From contig NZ_JABEKS010000002.1 of assembly GCF_012985205.1 (NCBI RefSeq), positions 372,001-436,000 on the forward strand: DNA of 64,000 nucleotides, given 5' to 3'. Of the stretch, positions 54,665 to 62,562 are shown in pieces. The stretch's first letter is position 1, and each line of letters begins with the position of its first letter. Source of the DNA: Planctomonas sp. JC2975 (lineage in GTDB: Bacteria; Actinomycetota; Actinomycetes; Actinomycetales; Microbacteriaceae). The position numbers were made by a program, and so were the translations under genes. Under the pieces are notes generated by a model that did no database searches, was not told the origin of the DNA, and was given only the letters and a program-made list of their open reading frames with translations.

Positions 54665-55306
54665 TCAGGCGGTCTTGGCCTCGAGATAGGCGAGGATCGC
54701 GCGCACGCGCCGGTGGCCGTCGGGGGAGTCCGCGAGCCCGAGCTTGGCGAAGACGCTGCCGATGTGCGTCTCGACCGTGCGCTCGGAGAGGAAGAGCCGT
54801 GCCCCGATCGCCGCGTTCGACCACCCTTCGGCCATGAGGCCGAGCACGTCCAACTCGCGCGGGGTGAGGGCATCCAGCACGGATGTCGAGCGCGCTGCCC
54901 CGAGGAGGCGCGTGACGACATCCGGATCCAATGCTGTGCCGCCTCCCGCGACGCGTTCGAGTGCGAGCAGGAACTCGTCCACGTCGAGCACGCGGTCCTT
55001 CAGCAGGTACCCGATGCCGCCGGAGGTGACGAGCTCGAGCGTGCGGCGCGTCTCGATGTGCTGCGACAGCAGCATCACGGGCGTCGGCGGATTCCACGCA
55101 CGGATCTCGAGCGCGGCGGCGATGCCCTCGTCGTCCGAGGGCATGCGGATGTCGAGCACGACGATGTCGGGACGCTGGGCGCGCACCTGGCCGACCGCGG
55201 TCGGTCCCGTGGATGCCCGGCCGACGATCTCGTGTCCGGCGGACTCCAGCAACGCGGCGAGACCCTCTCGGAAGAGCGCGGAGTCCTCTCCGATCACGAT
55301 GCGCAC
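54665..55306 (-). CDS. NarL/LuxR-family response regulator (second system)
   Basis: 213 residues. Receiver domain with phospho-Asp in IVVLDIRMPSDD and a LuxR-type C-terminal helix-turn-helix (LTPRELDVLGLMAEGWSN; SERTVETHI). Overlaps its histidine kinase gene by 13 bases, so the pair is translationally coupled. The start MRIVIGEDSALFREGLAALL is typical for the family. Confidence 0.94.
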   Translation of the reverse strand: MRIVIGEDSALFREGLAALLESAGHEIVGRASTGPTAVGQVRAQRPDIVVLDIRMPSDDEGIAAALEIRAWNPPTPVMLLSQHIETRRTLELVTSGGIGYLLKDRVLDVDEFLLALERVAGGGTALDPDVVTRLLGAARSTSVLDALTPRELDVLGLMAEGWSNAAIGARLFLSERTVETHIGSVFAKLGLADSPDGHRRVRAILAYLEAKTA

Positions 55307-57219
55307 GGGATCCTCGCCTCCACGACGGTGCCCCTGCCCGAGGTCGAGGCGACTGACAGCCTGCCGCCGAGTGCCGCGACCCGGTCGGAGAGTCCGGTGA
55401 GGCCGCCGGTGGAGCGGGGCGCCGCGCCGCCGCGTCCGTCGTCCGACACGCGCACGAGCAGGGTCCCGTCGGCCTCGCGCACCCGCACCAGGACGCGCTC
55501 CGCCTCGGCGTGCCGAAGAGCGTTGGCGACCGCCTCGTTCACGACGTAGTACGCGGTGGTGGCCACGGCATCCGGCAGGTCGCCCGCACGGATGTCGAGC
55601 TCGAGCGTCTGCGGCGACGACCGCTCCAGCTCGGCCAGTGCCGCGGCCAGCCCGTCGTCGAGAGCGCTCGGCCGCACCCCGTGCGCCAGCTGACGCAGCT
55701 CTGCGACAGCGGTTCCGAGCTGGGCGACGGCATCGTCGAGGGCTGCGGCGACCGGCCCATCCGCGTCGGCCGCGCGCTGCAGCACCCGCAGCCGCATGCC
55801 GAGGGCCACCAGCCGTTGCTGGGCGCCGTCGTGCAGATCACGTTCGAGCCGCCTGCGCTCCTCGTAGCCCGCGCGGAGCAGCCGCTCGCGCGAGGCCTCG
55901 ACCTCGGCGGCGGCGAGCGCGAGTTCGGACCGCACGCGCACGGAGTCCACCAGCGGTGCGGCAGCGCGCGCGATCGCGGCGGCCGGACGCTTGACATGTG
56001 CAGGCGAGGGGATGATCGCGCCGATCTCCTCGCCGCGGGACCGCACGGTGGCGAGCACTCCTGCGGCGCCGACCGGTGTCCCGTCGAGCCCGACGAGTTC
56101 ATGGTCGGCGAGGCGGCGGTAGGCGACGACGAGCCGCGGATCCCGCAACGCCTCCCGCAGCACCTCCTGCACCACCTCCGGCTCGGCGAGACCGGCGTCG
56201 ACCCGTGAGGTCATCCGGTGCAGCCGCGCGACGGTGCGCGCCCGTTCCGGATACAGCATTCGGTCGAACCCGTGCCGTGCGAACGGGAAGGCCAGCACGG
56301 CGCCGAACGTGGCGCCGGCGGTGACCACGGCGGCGGAGATCGACGGCCATTCGTCCATCGTCTCCCCGACCGCAATGCTCGCGAGCGTCAGGCCGACGAG
56401 GGCGATCGCGGCCAGGGTGAGAGCAGTGGCGATCGCCGAGGTGGCGCGGTCGACGTCGAAGAGCTGGGGTCGGGTGAGCGAGATCGTCGCGCCAGCCGGA
56501 ACGGCCACGAACATCACGAGCAGGCCGAACACCACGAGGTCGGGCACCCCGATCGCGAGGTAGCTCGCCCAGCACAGCAGCAGGGTGAGCGGAACCGAGA
56601 GCCCGGCGACGAGGAGCCAGCGCAGCCGGATCTGCTCGAGCTCGCTGGCGTGCCGGTATCGGGCGAATGGCGCGACCGCGCACGCGATGAGGCATCCGAA
56701 GAAACCGAAAAGCAGCACCAAGGTCGGCACTATCAGCGCCTCGGATGCCTGCGGCCAGATCGCCTGCGCGGCGCACACCAGGATGAACGCGCCGACAGCG
56801 CTGCACAGCGTCCAGGTGACCCAGCGCCAGAACCGCGTCGCCGGACGCCCCGTCGGCAGGAGCAACAGGATCAGCGCGAGCGGCAGGTACAGCAGCATCC
56901 AGTCCCCGGCGAAGACACCGTCGGCGGGCGTGTCCACACTGTTGGTCGTCACCACGATGAGGCCGAGCGCGGCCAGCAGCGGGGCAGTCACGTCGCCCGG
57001 TGCGCCGCGGGCGACGACGAGCGCGAATCCCGTCTCCAGCGCCCCGATCGCGAACGCGGCCGCCACCTGCCACGGAGGGTTCAGGGCGTCGCCCGCGTAG
57101 GTGAGGATCAGGATCGCCGCGAGCACTGTGGCGGCAGCGATCACGACGACCGCGACGGACGTGCCGGGAAGTCGCGAGCGGCTCCGCAGTGACGTGGATG
57201 CGCCTGATATCGGCTCCAT
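55294..57219 (-). CDS. large multi-helix sensor histidine kinase (second system)
   Basis: 641 residues. About ten membrane helices in the first 360 residues, then a GAF-like region and a HisKA_3 module: phospho-accepting His in RDLHDGAQQRLVALG, N-box NEAVANALRHAEAE and G-box DDGRGGA with GLTGLSDRVAALGG. ATG 57219 is chosen because TATGGT lies six bases upstream and the first helix follows; the open frame extends to 57549 without family sequence. It should phosphorylate the overlapping response regulator. The signal is unknown; many helices suggest membrane or envelope sensing. Confidence 0.92.
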   Translation of the reverse strand: MEPISGASTSLRSRSRLPGTSVAVVVIAAATVLAAILILTYAGDALNPPWQVAAAFAIGALETGFALVVARGAPGDVTAPLLAALGLIVVTTNSVDTPADGVFAGDWMLLYLPLALILLLLPTGRPATRFWRWVTWTLCSAVGAFILVCAAQAIWPQASEALIVPTLVLLFGFFGCLIACAVAPFARYRHASELEQIRLRWLLVAGLSVPLTLLLCWASYLAIGVPDLVVFGLLVMFVAVPAGATISLTRPQLFDVDRATSAIATALTLAAIALVGLTLASIAVGETMDEWPSISAAVVTAGATFGAVLAFPFARHGFDRMLYPERARTVARLHRMTSRVDAGLAEPEVVQEVLREALRDPRLVVAYRRLADHELVGLDGTPVGAAGVLATVRSRGEEIGAIIPSPAHVKRPAAAIARAAAPLVDSVRVRSELALAAAEVEASRERLLRAGYEERRRLERDLHDGAQQRLVALGMRLRVLQRAADADGPVAAALDDAVAQLGTAVAELRQLAHGVRPSALDDGLAAALAELERSSPQTLELDIRAGDLPDAVATTAYYVVNEAVANALRHAEAERVLVRVREADGTLLVRVSDDGRGGAAPRSTGGLTGLSDRVAALGGRLSVASTSGRGTVVEARIPCAS

Positions 57220-57225
57220 GACAGA

Positions 57226-57231
57226 ACCATA
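57226..57231 (-). promoter_or_regulatory. -10 box for the second kinase gene
   Basis: Minus-strand TATGGT with a six-base spacer to ATG 57219, no ribosome site. Confidence 0.45.
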
Positions 57232-57364
57232 GGGTCGCGCCGTCCGTGGCGGTATCCGTGGCAGTACGGAGAGTGGTCCGGTGGCGGCACCGATGCCGGC
57301 GCCCAGCGGCAGGAGGAGCGTCGTGGTCGAGCGGATGCAGGGGCATCCGCGACAGGAGGAGATC

Positions 57365-58156
57365 ATGACAGAGGCACGCACCGCCCAGGAACGAACCGCC
57401 CGGACCGGCACCGCCCAGGCAGACACAACCCAGAACGGCGCCGCGCAGACCAGCACTGACGCGCGCACGGATCCGACGGCCGGCTTCCGGCGCATCGCGG
57501 GAGCCGTCGCACTTCCGCTGGCCTTCGCCTGCCAGTTGGCCTGCAACACCCTCTACGCCGCGGCGTCCACCGGGAATGCCGGCGACAGCGGGTCCGGCGA
57601 GCAGACGATCCAGTTCTACGCGTCGCACGCGACAGCGATGCTCGCGGCCACACTGTTGGCCTTGCTCGGATGTCTTCTCGCCGTCCCCGGCATGCTCGCG
57701 GCGCTGCGGACGCTGCGTCCTGCGAGGCCGCGCCTCGCTCTCTGGGCCGCGGGGCTGATGATCGCCGGCTACGTCTGCTACTTCGGCATCGTCTTCACGA
57801 ACTTCGGCACGCTGGCTCTGGCGCAGTCCGACGTGTCGAGGAAGGCGGCAGGAGCGGCACTGGATGACACGCAGGCAATTCCGGCCGCCGTCGCGGTCTT
57901 CCTAGTTTTCGTGGTGGGCAACCTTCTCGGCACGCTGCTCCTCGGACTCGCGGTGATCCTGGGCGCGCGGCGCACCGGGATCCCGTGGTGGTCCGGCCTG
58001 CTGATCGCCTGCTGGACCGTCGGACATCTCGCGAACATCCTCGGTGCAGGCGAGTGGGCAGCCGTTGGTGGGGGAGCGTTGGAGGTCGTTGGGTTGAGCC
58101 TCGTCGCGGTGGTCGCGCTGCGCACCCCGAACACGGAGTGGACGGCGCGCGGCTGA
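57365..58156 (+). CDS. multi-helix membrane protein, DUF4386/DUF998-like
   Basis: 263 residues. A Thr/Ala-rich hydrophilic head (about 45 residues) precedes six or so membrane helices. The pattern resembles small DUF4386-like or DUF998-like membrane proteins, without a clear signature. AGGAGGAG sits immediately before ATG 57365, a very strong ribosome site. Divergent from the second two-component system, so a plausible regulatory target. Confidence 0.78.
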   Translation: MTEARTAQERTARTGTAQADTTQNGAAQTSTDARTDPTAGFRRIAGAVALPLAFACQLACNTLYAAASTGNAGDSGSGEQTIQFYASHATAMLAATLLALLGCLLAVPGMLAALRTLRPARPRLALWAAGLMIAGYVCYFGIVFTNFGTLALAQSDVSRKAAGAALDDTQAIPAAVAVFLVFVVGNLLGTLLLGLAVILGARRTGIPWWSGLLIACWTVGHLANILGAGEWAAVGGGALEVVGLSLVAVVALRTPNTEWTARG

Positions 58157-58296
58157 CGGCACCGGGTACACGAGGGCGGCGGCGTCGGAGGTTGGCAGGC
58201 GCCGTCGCCTCGTGCTCCGTTCGGCGCCGATATCCGAAGGTGCCGTCGTGCCGTCATCCATGTTCGCCGACCGGTGACGGCGAGGCGCTCATCCGC

Positions 58297-58302
58297 TATC
58301 CT
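58297..58302 (+). promoter_or_regulatory. -10 box of the nusA promoter
   Basis: TATCCT with GTGACG (58273-58278) as a -35-like element 18 bases upstream. Transcription would begin near 58309, giving a roughly 100-base structured leader to nusA. Confidence 0.5.
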
Positions 58303-58311
58303 GGTGTGTCA

Positions 58312-58364
58312 GCCCTCAGAAGGGCGAAGGTGTGATGCCCGCAGGTCCTCGAAGGACTGCGGGC
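58312..58364 (+). promoter_or_regulatory. two hairpins in the nusA leader
   Basis: GCCCT/AGGGC (58312-58325) is followed by a longer stem, GCCCGCA plus GTCC (58337-58348) pairing with GGAC plus TGCGGGC (58354-58364), one bulged base and a TCGAA loop. Candidate attenuator or pause element autoregulating nusA. Confidence 0.5.
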
Positions 58365-58407
58365 GTTCGAATGAAAACAACGACGAACTGAATAAAGGGG
58401 GCCGAAG

Positions 58408-59412
58408 GTGGACATCGACCTCAGCGTCTTGCGCCTGATGGAACGAGAGCGGGAGATCCCGTTCGACGAACTCGTGGAAATCATCGAGCAGGCGATTCTG
58501 ACGGCCTACCTCAAGCACACGAACCAGGCGGAGCACAGGCACAGCCAGGGTCACAGCGAAGAAGCGCCCGCTGCGCGCGTGCACCTCGACCGGAAGACCG
58601 GCCACGTGACGGTCTATGTGCCGGAGTTCGACGACGAGGGCGTCATCGTCGGCGAGTCGGAGGACAGCCCGAGCGACTTCGGCCGCATCGCGGCGTTCGC
58701 GGCGAAGCAGGTGATCAACCAGCGGCTGCGCGACATCCAGGACGACGCCGTGCTCGGCGAGTTCAAGGGTCGAGAGGGCGACGTGGTCGCCGGTGTCATC
58801 CAGCAGGGCCCGAACCCGCGAATGATCCACGTCGACCTGGGCAGCGTCGAGGCGATCCTGCCGCCGGAGGAGCAGGTGCCCGGCGAGGACTACGCGCACG
58901 GATCGCGGATCCGGGTGTACGTGACCAGCGTTTCGAAGGGACCGAAGGGCCCGTCGATCACGGTCTCCCGTACGCACCCCGCTCTGGTGCGCAAGCTGTT
59001 CGCACTCGAGGTGCCGGAGATCGCCAGCGGCGTCGTCGAGATCGTGTCTCTGGCACGCGAGGCCGGCCACCGTACCAAGATCGCCGTGCGGGCCAACCAG
59101 CCGGGCGTGAACGCGAAGGGCGCGTGCATCGGCGAACTCGGCCAGCGCGTTCGCGCTGTCACGTCGGAGCTGAACAACGAGAAGATCGACATCGTCGACT
59201 ATTCGCCAGATCTCTCCACGTTCGTGGCGAGCGCCCTGTCGCCGGCCAAGGTGACGCGCGCCTTCGTCGTGGACGAGTCCCTGAAGGCGGTCCGCGCTCT
59301 GGTGCCGGACTACCAGCTGTCCCTCGCGATCGGCAAGGAGGGGCAGAACGCCCGTCTCGCCGCCAAGCTGACGGGCGCGAAGATCGATATTCAGCCGGAT
59401 ACGGCGGAATAG
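58408..59412 (+). CDS. nusA: transcription termination/antitermination factor NusA
   Basis: 334 residues. NusA N-terminal domain, S1 domain (about 110-185) and two KH domains with GACIGELGQRVRAV and IGKEGQNARLAAKLTG signatures. Binds RNA polymerase and RNA in elongation, pausing and antitermination. GTG 58408 is preceded by AAAGGGGG. In other actinobacteria nusA is followed by ylxR and infB and often preceded by rimP; neither is here, although the gene itself looks intact and has its own promoter. Confidence 0.96.
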   Translation: MDIDLSVLRLMEREREIPFDELVEIIEQAILTAYLKHTNQAEHRHSQGHSEEAPAARVHLDRKTGHVTVYVPEFDDEGVIVGESEDSPSDFGRIAAFAAKQVINQRLRDIQDDAVLGEFKGREGDVVAGVIQQGPNPRMIHVDLGSVEAILPPEEQVPGEDYAHGSRIRVYVTSVSKGPKGPSITVSRTHPALVRKLFALEVPEIASGVVEIVSLAREAGHRTKIAVRANQPGVNAKGACIGELGQRVRAVTSELNNEKIDIVDYSPDLSTFVASALSPAKVTRAFVVDESLKAVRALVPDYQLSLAIGKEGQNARLAAKLTGAKIDIQPDTAE

Positions 59413-59437
59413 CGAGCTTCGCGCAAGGCGGCAGCCG

Positions 59438-59460
59438 GGGCGATGCCAGTGGCATCGCCC
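59438..59460 (+). terminator. 23-base palindrome after nusA
   Basis: GGGCGATGCCA and TGGCATCGCCC are 11-base arms around one base, 26 bases past the nusA stop. A second copy of the CGATGCCAGTGGCATCG core lies at 59541-59557, exactly 100 bases further on. Confidence 0.6.
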
Positions 59461-59540
59461 ATCCGGCAGTCTCGAAAGGCCGACGCGGTAGCTCGAGGAA
59501 CGCGGCATTCAGCCCCGAAGGGCTCGCTGTGCTCTGCGCG

Positions 59541-59557
59541 CGATGCCAGTGGCATCG
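59541..59557. repeat. second copy of the post-nusA palindrome core
   Basis: Identical 17-base core to that at 59441-59457. Between the copies is a smaller stem, AGCCC/GGGCT. No gene is supported from 59413 to 59588. Confidence 0.7.
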
Positions 59558-59588
59558 GCTATCGCGCGTGCGGGCGGTTGGTCGTCGG

Positions 59589-60047
59589 TCAGGGTGTAGC
59601 TGCGGGTGTCGAGAGCATTGTGGCCGGCGGGAGATAGCCGCCGGACCAGCCAAGCAGCTTTACTGCTCCGTTGCGCTGGACGCGTGCGTTCAGACCCCAA
59701 AACTGGACGTCTCCGCATGGGCCGTGCTCGACAGACTCCTTCAGAACGAGCGATTCATGGAACAACATCCGGCCACCCGCACCAGTGGTCGATATCGTGA
59801 GCCTTTCCGGCGTAACTGGATTGTTGTCTAGCTGCCTGAGTTGCACTGGTTGCCGCGCAACGCCGATTTACTGACAGCGCTGGTCAAAGCAGGCGCGCAG
59901 TTGCTCACCTGAATGAGCTGCCAGCCATGGTGACGCGTCCAGCCACACGGCGGGACCCAACATCGCTGATCCCGCGCACGCACGGGCAACGCACCCCGTG
60001 CAGGCAGATGCCACAAGGATTGCAACGGCCGCACATCCGAACGACAC
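59589..60047 (-). pseudogene. lipoprotein-like gene with in-frame stop
   Basis: Read on the minus strand from GTG 60047 (GAGG seven bases upstream), the product starts with a signal-peptide-like segment MSFGCAAVAILVASAC followed by a Cys-rich extracytoplasmic sequence. The frame is interrupted by TAA at 59868-59870 and then continues open, in the same frame, for another 93 codons with plausible coding sequence (VQLRQLDNNPVTPERL; GYLPPATML) to 59589. The whole would be a small secreted or lipid-anchored protein of about 150 residues. It is either a nonsense pseudogene or two unrelated short frames; the shared frame and protein-like quality favour the first. Confidence 0.45.
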
Positions 60048-60159
60048 TCGCCACCTCGTCACCAGCCCAAACTATTCAGACCCAGGCGCCTACCGCACCC
60101 CCAACACGTTTCGGTTCCATATCGCCGAACCGAACCGTTCGCTCAGCGATCGGCTATCG

Positions 60160-60346
60160 CCCGGTCGTTGACTTCGTGCCCTACCACGAGCCTTACGAGC
60201 AGCTGACCGTTGTCGACCTCACGCCGGTCGAGGGAGGGACGCGCGTCGTCATGCAGGTCGATGAGCTGCACGACGACGTGTGGACAGAGCGACTCCTGGC
60301 CGGCCGCGCGAACGAGCTGGAAAACCTGGTCCGGCTGGTGGCGTGA
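60160..60346 (+). pseudogene. 5'-truncated SRPBCC/AHSA1-like gene remnant
   Basis: The last 60 or so codons (VDFVPYHEPYEQLTVVDLTP, EGGTRVVMQVDELHDD, VWTERLLAGRANELENL) match the C-terminal half of SRPBCC/polyketide-cyclase-like proteins. The N-terminal half is absent: upstream sequence in this frame is Thr/Pro/Arg-rich and does not resemble the family. No start with a ribosome site is seen. A decayed fragment. Confidence 0.6.
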
Positions 60347-60622
60347 GGACAAGTCCGTTACCGACCCCACCACAATCAACTCGCCGCCTCGGTTTCGCCA
60401 GGGCCGCCCCGGCAAGGTCCTGGGGTACGTCTTCGGTTACCAAGAAAGTGACGGCGTTGGCGCGACAAGTGGCGCGGGGTGTAGCTCAGAACGCGGTCTC
60501 CCCGGCGAGGAAGGCTGCGACGCTCGCTGTAGTATCGGCCGCTCAGCCCTGGGTGATCATGATGGTCGATGCGGCGAGCTGCTCCGGCCTGGCTTCGTCG
60601 GCGACAGCCTGTGAGCGTCCGC
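60347..60622. other. intergenic, no gene supported
   Basis: Short frames exist on both strands but none has a ribosome site plus recognisable family sequence. A GGGGTGTAGCTCAG string at about 60476 resembles a tRNA 5' end but lacks the rest. Confidence 0.5.
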
Positions 60623-61357
60623 ATGCGAGATGATGCTGGGGTGGATGAATCCGCTTCGATGCGGTTGACCGTCGCGCTGTCGGCGGCCGAGGTGGAGGTA
60701 TCGGCCGAGCTGCATCTCCAGGCTGACCCCTGGGCCGCGATCGGCGTTGCGCATGGGGCCGGGACGCGCATGGACAATCCGTTCCTTGTCGGCTTCGCCG
60801 GGGCGTGCGCGAGTCTCGGCCTCGCCGCCCTGTGCTTCAACTTCCCCTACTCTGAGGCGGGCAGGCGGGTGCCAGGCCCCGTTTCCCACGCGATCGCGAC
60901 ATGGGCCGCGGTCGACGAGTTCCTGCGCGACCAGATCCCGGGCGTCCCGATCGTCGCCTGCGGCCGCTCGTACGGCGGGCGTATGGCATCGATGGCCGCG
61001 GCCGAAGGCCGCATCGCCCCTGATGCGCTCGTCTACCTCGGCTACCCGATGCATCCGCCCGGCGGGCCGGAGAATCCGCGTGTCGAGCACCTGCCTGCGA
61101 TCGCCGCACCGCAGCTCTTCCTCTCCGGGGAGACCGACCCGTTCGTCGCCCCGCACGAACAGCTCACGGATGCGGTCGCCGCATGCCAGGACGCCACGCT
61201 GGAGTGGGTACCGGGCGACCATAGCTTCGTCGTCAAGGGCGCCAAGCAGCCTGCGGTCGAGATCGGCGCGGGGTTGGCGGCACGGACCGTCGCCTTCCTG
61301 CGCGCCCGCCTCGATGCGTGGGCCAGTACGCCTGACCGGGGTACGAATGGTCGCTGA
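60623..61357 (+). CDS. TEX30/KANL3-like alpha/beta hydrolase
   Basis: About 244 residues. Alpha/beta hydrolase of the dienelactone hydrolase-like TEX30 type: AHGAGTRMDNPF near the N-terminus, nucleophile elbow GRSYGGRMAS, acid in FLSGETDPFV and catalytic His in GDHSFVV. The start is uncertain: ATG 60623, GTG 60641 and ATG 60659 are all in frame and only weak ribosome sites are present. It is an intact gene in a stretch otherwise rich in remnants. Substrate unknown. Confidence 0.85.
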   Translation: MRDDAGVDESASMRLTVALSAAEVEVSAELHLQADPWAAIGVAHGAGTRMDNPFLVGFAGACASLGLAALCFNFPYSEAGRRVPGPVSHAIATWAAVDEFLRDQIPGVPIVACGRSYGGRMASMAAAEGRIAPDALVYLGYPMHPPGGPENPRVEHLPAIAAPQLFLSGETDPFVAPHEQLTDAVAACQDATLEWVPGDHSFVVKGAKQPAVEIGAGLAARTVAFLRARLDAWASTPDRGTNGR

Positions 61358-61438
61358 GCCAGGCGGATTCTCTGCCCCATGATGAGATGGTCCGCGGCAT
61401 GATGAGCGTGAACTTCGCTGCCGCAAGCTGGCCCCCTC

Positions 61439-61723
61439 GTGCGGCACGTGAACTACATCCTCAACAATGTCTACCGCGACGACTACCACGACCAGAAGGA
61501 CGACCCCAGCCTGTGGGTGCCCGTGATCGACACCCACGATGTCCACGACGGCTACGCCGCCACTGTTGATGGGCACCAGCGTGCGGGCGCGGTTGTCGAC
61601 GCCAACGCGCACATCCTTGGCCTGGGCGTGCAACTCGATAACGACCGCACCATGACAGCGGTGATCCCACGCGAACTCATCACGATGATCGAGTTGGACT
61701 TCGCCTCAGAACTCCCACACTGA
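61439..61723 (+). CDS. small hypothetical protein
   Basis: 94 residues from GTG 61439 (or GTG 61448). Acidic, His/Asp-rich first half (NNVYRDDYHDQKDD) and a strand-rich second half ending ELITMIELDFASELPH. No family recognised, no membrane helix, weak ribosome site. Codon use and the balanced composition look like coding sequence, and it lies 81 bases after the hydrolase. It could be the 3' part of a decayed gene. Confidence 0.45.
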   Translation: MRHVNYILNNVYRDDYHDQKDDPSLWVPVIDTHDVHDGYAATVDGHQRAGAVVDANAHILGLGVQLDNDRTMTAVIPRELITMIELDFASELPH

Positions 61724-61749
61724 AGCTCGATACCCATTGCGCGCAGCGG

Positions 61750-61942
61750 GATCGGCTTGCGAGCGTCGAGGAATCTACCGTCTGCGCCGAGCGATCAGGA
61801 ACGCTACGACCAGGACAACGATGAGTGTTGTGATGACCGCGACTAAGGCTTCGGTACTGATCGCCATTCGTCCTCCTTGCGAATTCTCGCGAGACGACAG
61901 TATCGGCGATTATCGGTCGAACCTCCGGCGCGCTAGTGGATC
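61750..61942. repeat. 193-base direct repeat, copy 1
   Basis: Matches 62317-62509 over its full length without gaps and with only three base differences, offset 567 bases. It contains a complete minus-strand micropeptide gene with promoter region and ribosome site. Confidence 0.97.
61775..61867 (-). CDS. 30-residue single-helix membrane micropeptide, copy 1
   Basis: Minus-strand ORF of 30 codons. The product opens MAISTEALVAVITTLIVV, continues hydrophobic to about residue 26 and ends in four arginines: one membrane helix with a positive C-terminal cap. AAGGAGG lies four bases before the ATG, one of the strongest ribosome sites in the window. A TACTGT -10-like box (61897-61902) and a perfect 10-base palindrome TCTCGCGAGA (61885-61894) lie upstream. 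Size and design resemble type I toxin peptides or small regulatory membrane proteins; no homologue is recognised. The gene is too short for most gene callers. Confidence 0.65.
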   Translation of the reverse strand: MAISTEALVAVITTLIVVLVVAFLIARRRR

Positions 61943-61989
61943 CGCCTGCGCGCGGTGGATCGTCCTGTCGGGTCTGCTAGAACCTGGTT

Positions 61990-62244
61990 ATGTTCCAAGT
62001 TGTGTGGGGTTGGGCGAGCGCCGCAATGGGTCTGGCGATTGTGGTGCTGACTTATATGTACGGCGCCAAGTTGGGAGATTGGTCGGACCGCTACGCCGGC
62101 ACGCCCGCGGAATATGCCGCACCGACAGTAACGCTGCTGTTCGGTGTGGCCGGCCTTGGCCTTCTGCTGCTGATCGGTGGGGTGCTCTCGGCCGTGATGC
62201 GGCCAACCAAGGCCAGCACGTCGTCGGTCGACGGGCCCAACTGA
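61990..62244 (+). CDS. 84-residue two-helix membrane protein between the repeats
   Basis: Two hydrophobic helices (about 4-25 and 45-70) separated by a short polar loop (AKLGDWSDRYAGTPAEY), with a polar C-terminal tail. TAGAAC lies six bases before ATG 61990, so it may be leaderless; no ribosome site is seen. It is flanked on both sides by the 193-base repeats and is divergent from micropeptide copy 1 and convergent with copy 2. Function unknown; possibly the functional partner of the micropeptides. Confidence 0.6.
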   Translation: MFQVVWGWASAAMGLAIVVLTYMYGAKLGDWSDRYAGTPAEYAAPTVTLLFGVAGLGLLLLIGGVLSAVMRPTKASTSSVDGPN

Positions 62245-62316
62245 ACACATGACGACAAGCGACACCCGCCTCCAACCGCATCCCGCCACCCGTGGGCACT
62301 GAACTACCCGTTACCC

Positions 62317-62509
62317 GATCGGCTTGCGAGCGTCGAGGAATCTACCGTCTGCGCCGAGCGATCAGGAACGCTACGACCAGGACAAAAATGAGTGTTGTGA
62401 TGACCGCGACTAAGGCTCCGGTACTGATCGCCATTCGTCCTCCTTGCGAATTCTCGCGAGACGACAGTATCGGCGATTATCGGTCGAACCTCCGGCGCGC
62501 TAGTGGATC
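62317..62509. repeat. 193-base direct repeat, copy 2
   Basis: Second copy of 61750-61942, three substitutions, no indels. Confidence 0.97.
62342..62434 (-). CDS. 30-residue single-helix membrane micropeptide, copy 2
   Basis: Same layout as copy 1 with the identical AAGGAGG ribosome site, -10-like box (62464-62469) and palindrome (62452-62461). Two residues differ: Glu6 is Gly and Val17 is Phe; the third base change is silent. Frame, length, helix and arginine cap are all kept. Confidence 0.65.
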   Translation of the reverse strand: MAISTGALVAVITTLIFVLVVAFLIARRRR

Positions 62510-62562
62510 GCTGATTGCAGTGTCCGGAGTGCTGGCGATGGTTTCGGGGATGCTGCAGTGTT

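Noticed and set aside
60476-60550. tRNA-like start GGGGTGTAGCTCAG
   Set aside because: No anticodon arm, no GTTCGA T-loop and no pairing acceptor strand within the next 90 bases.
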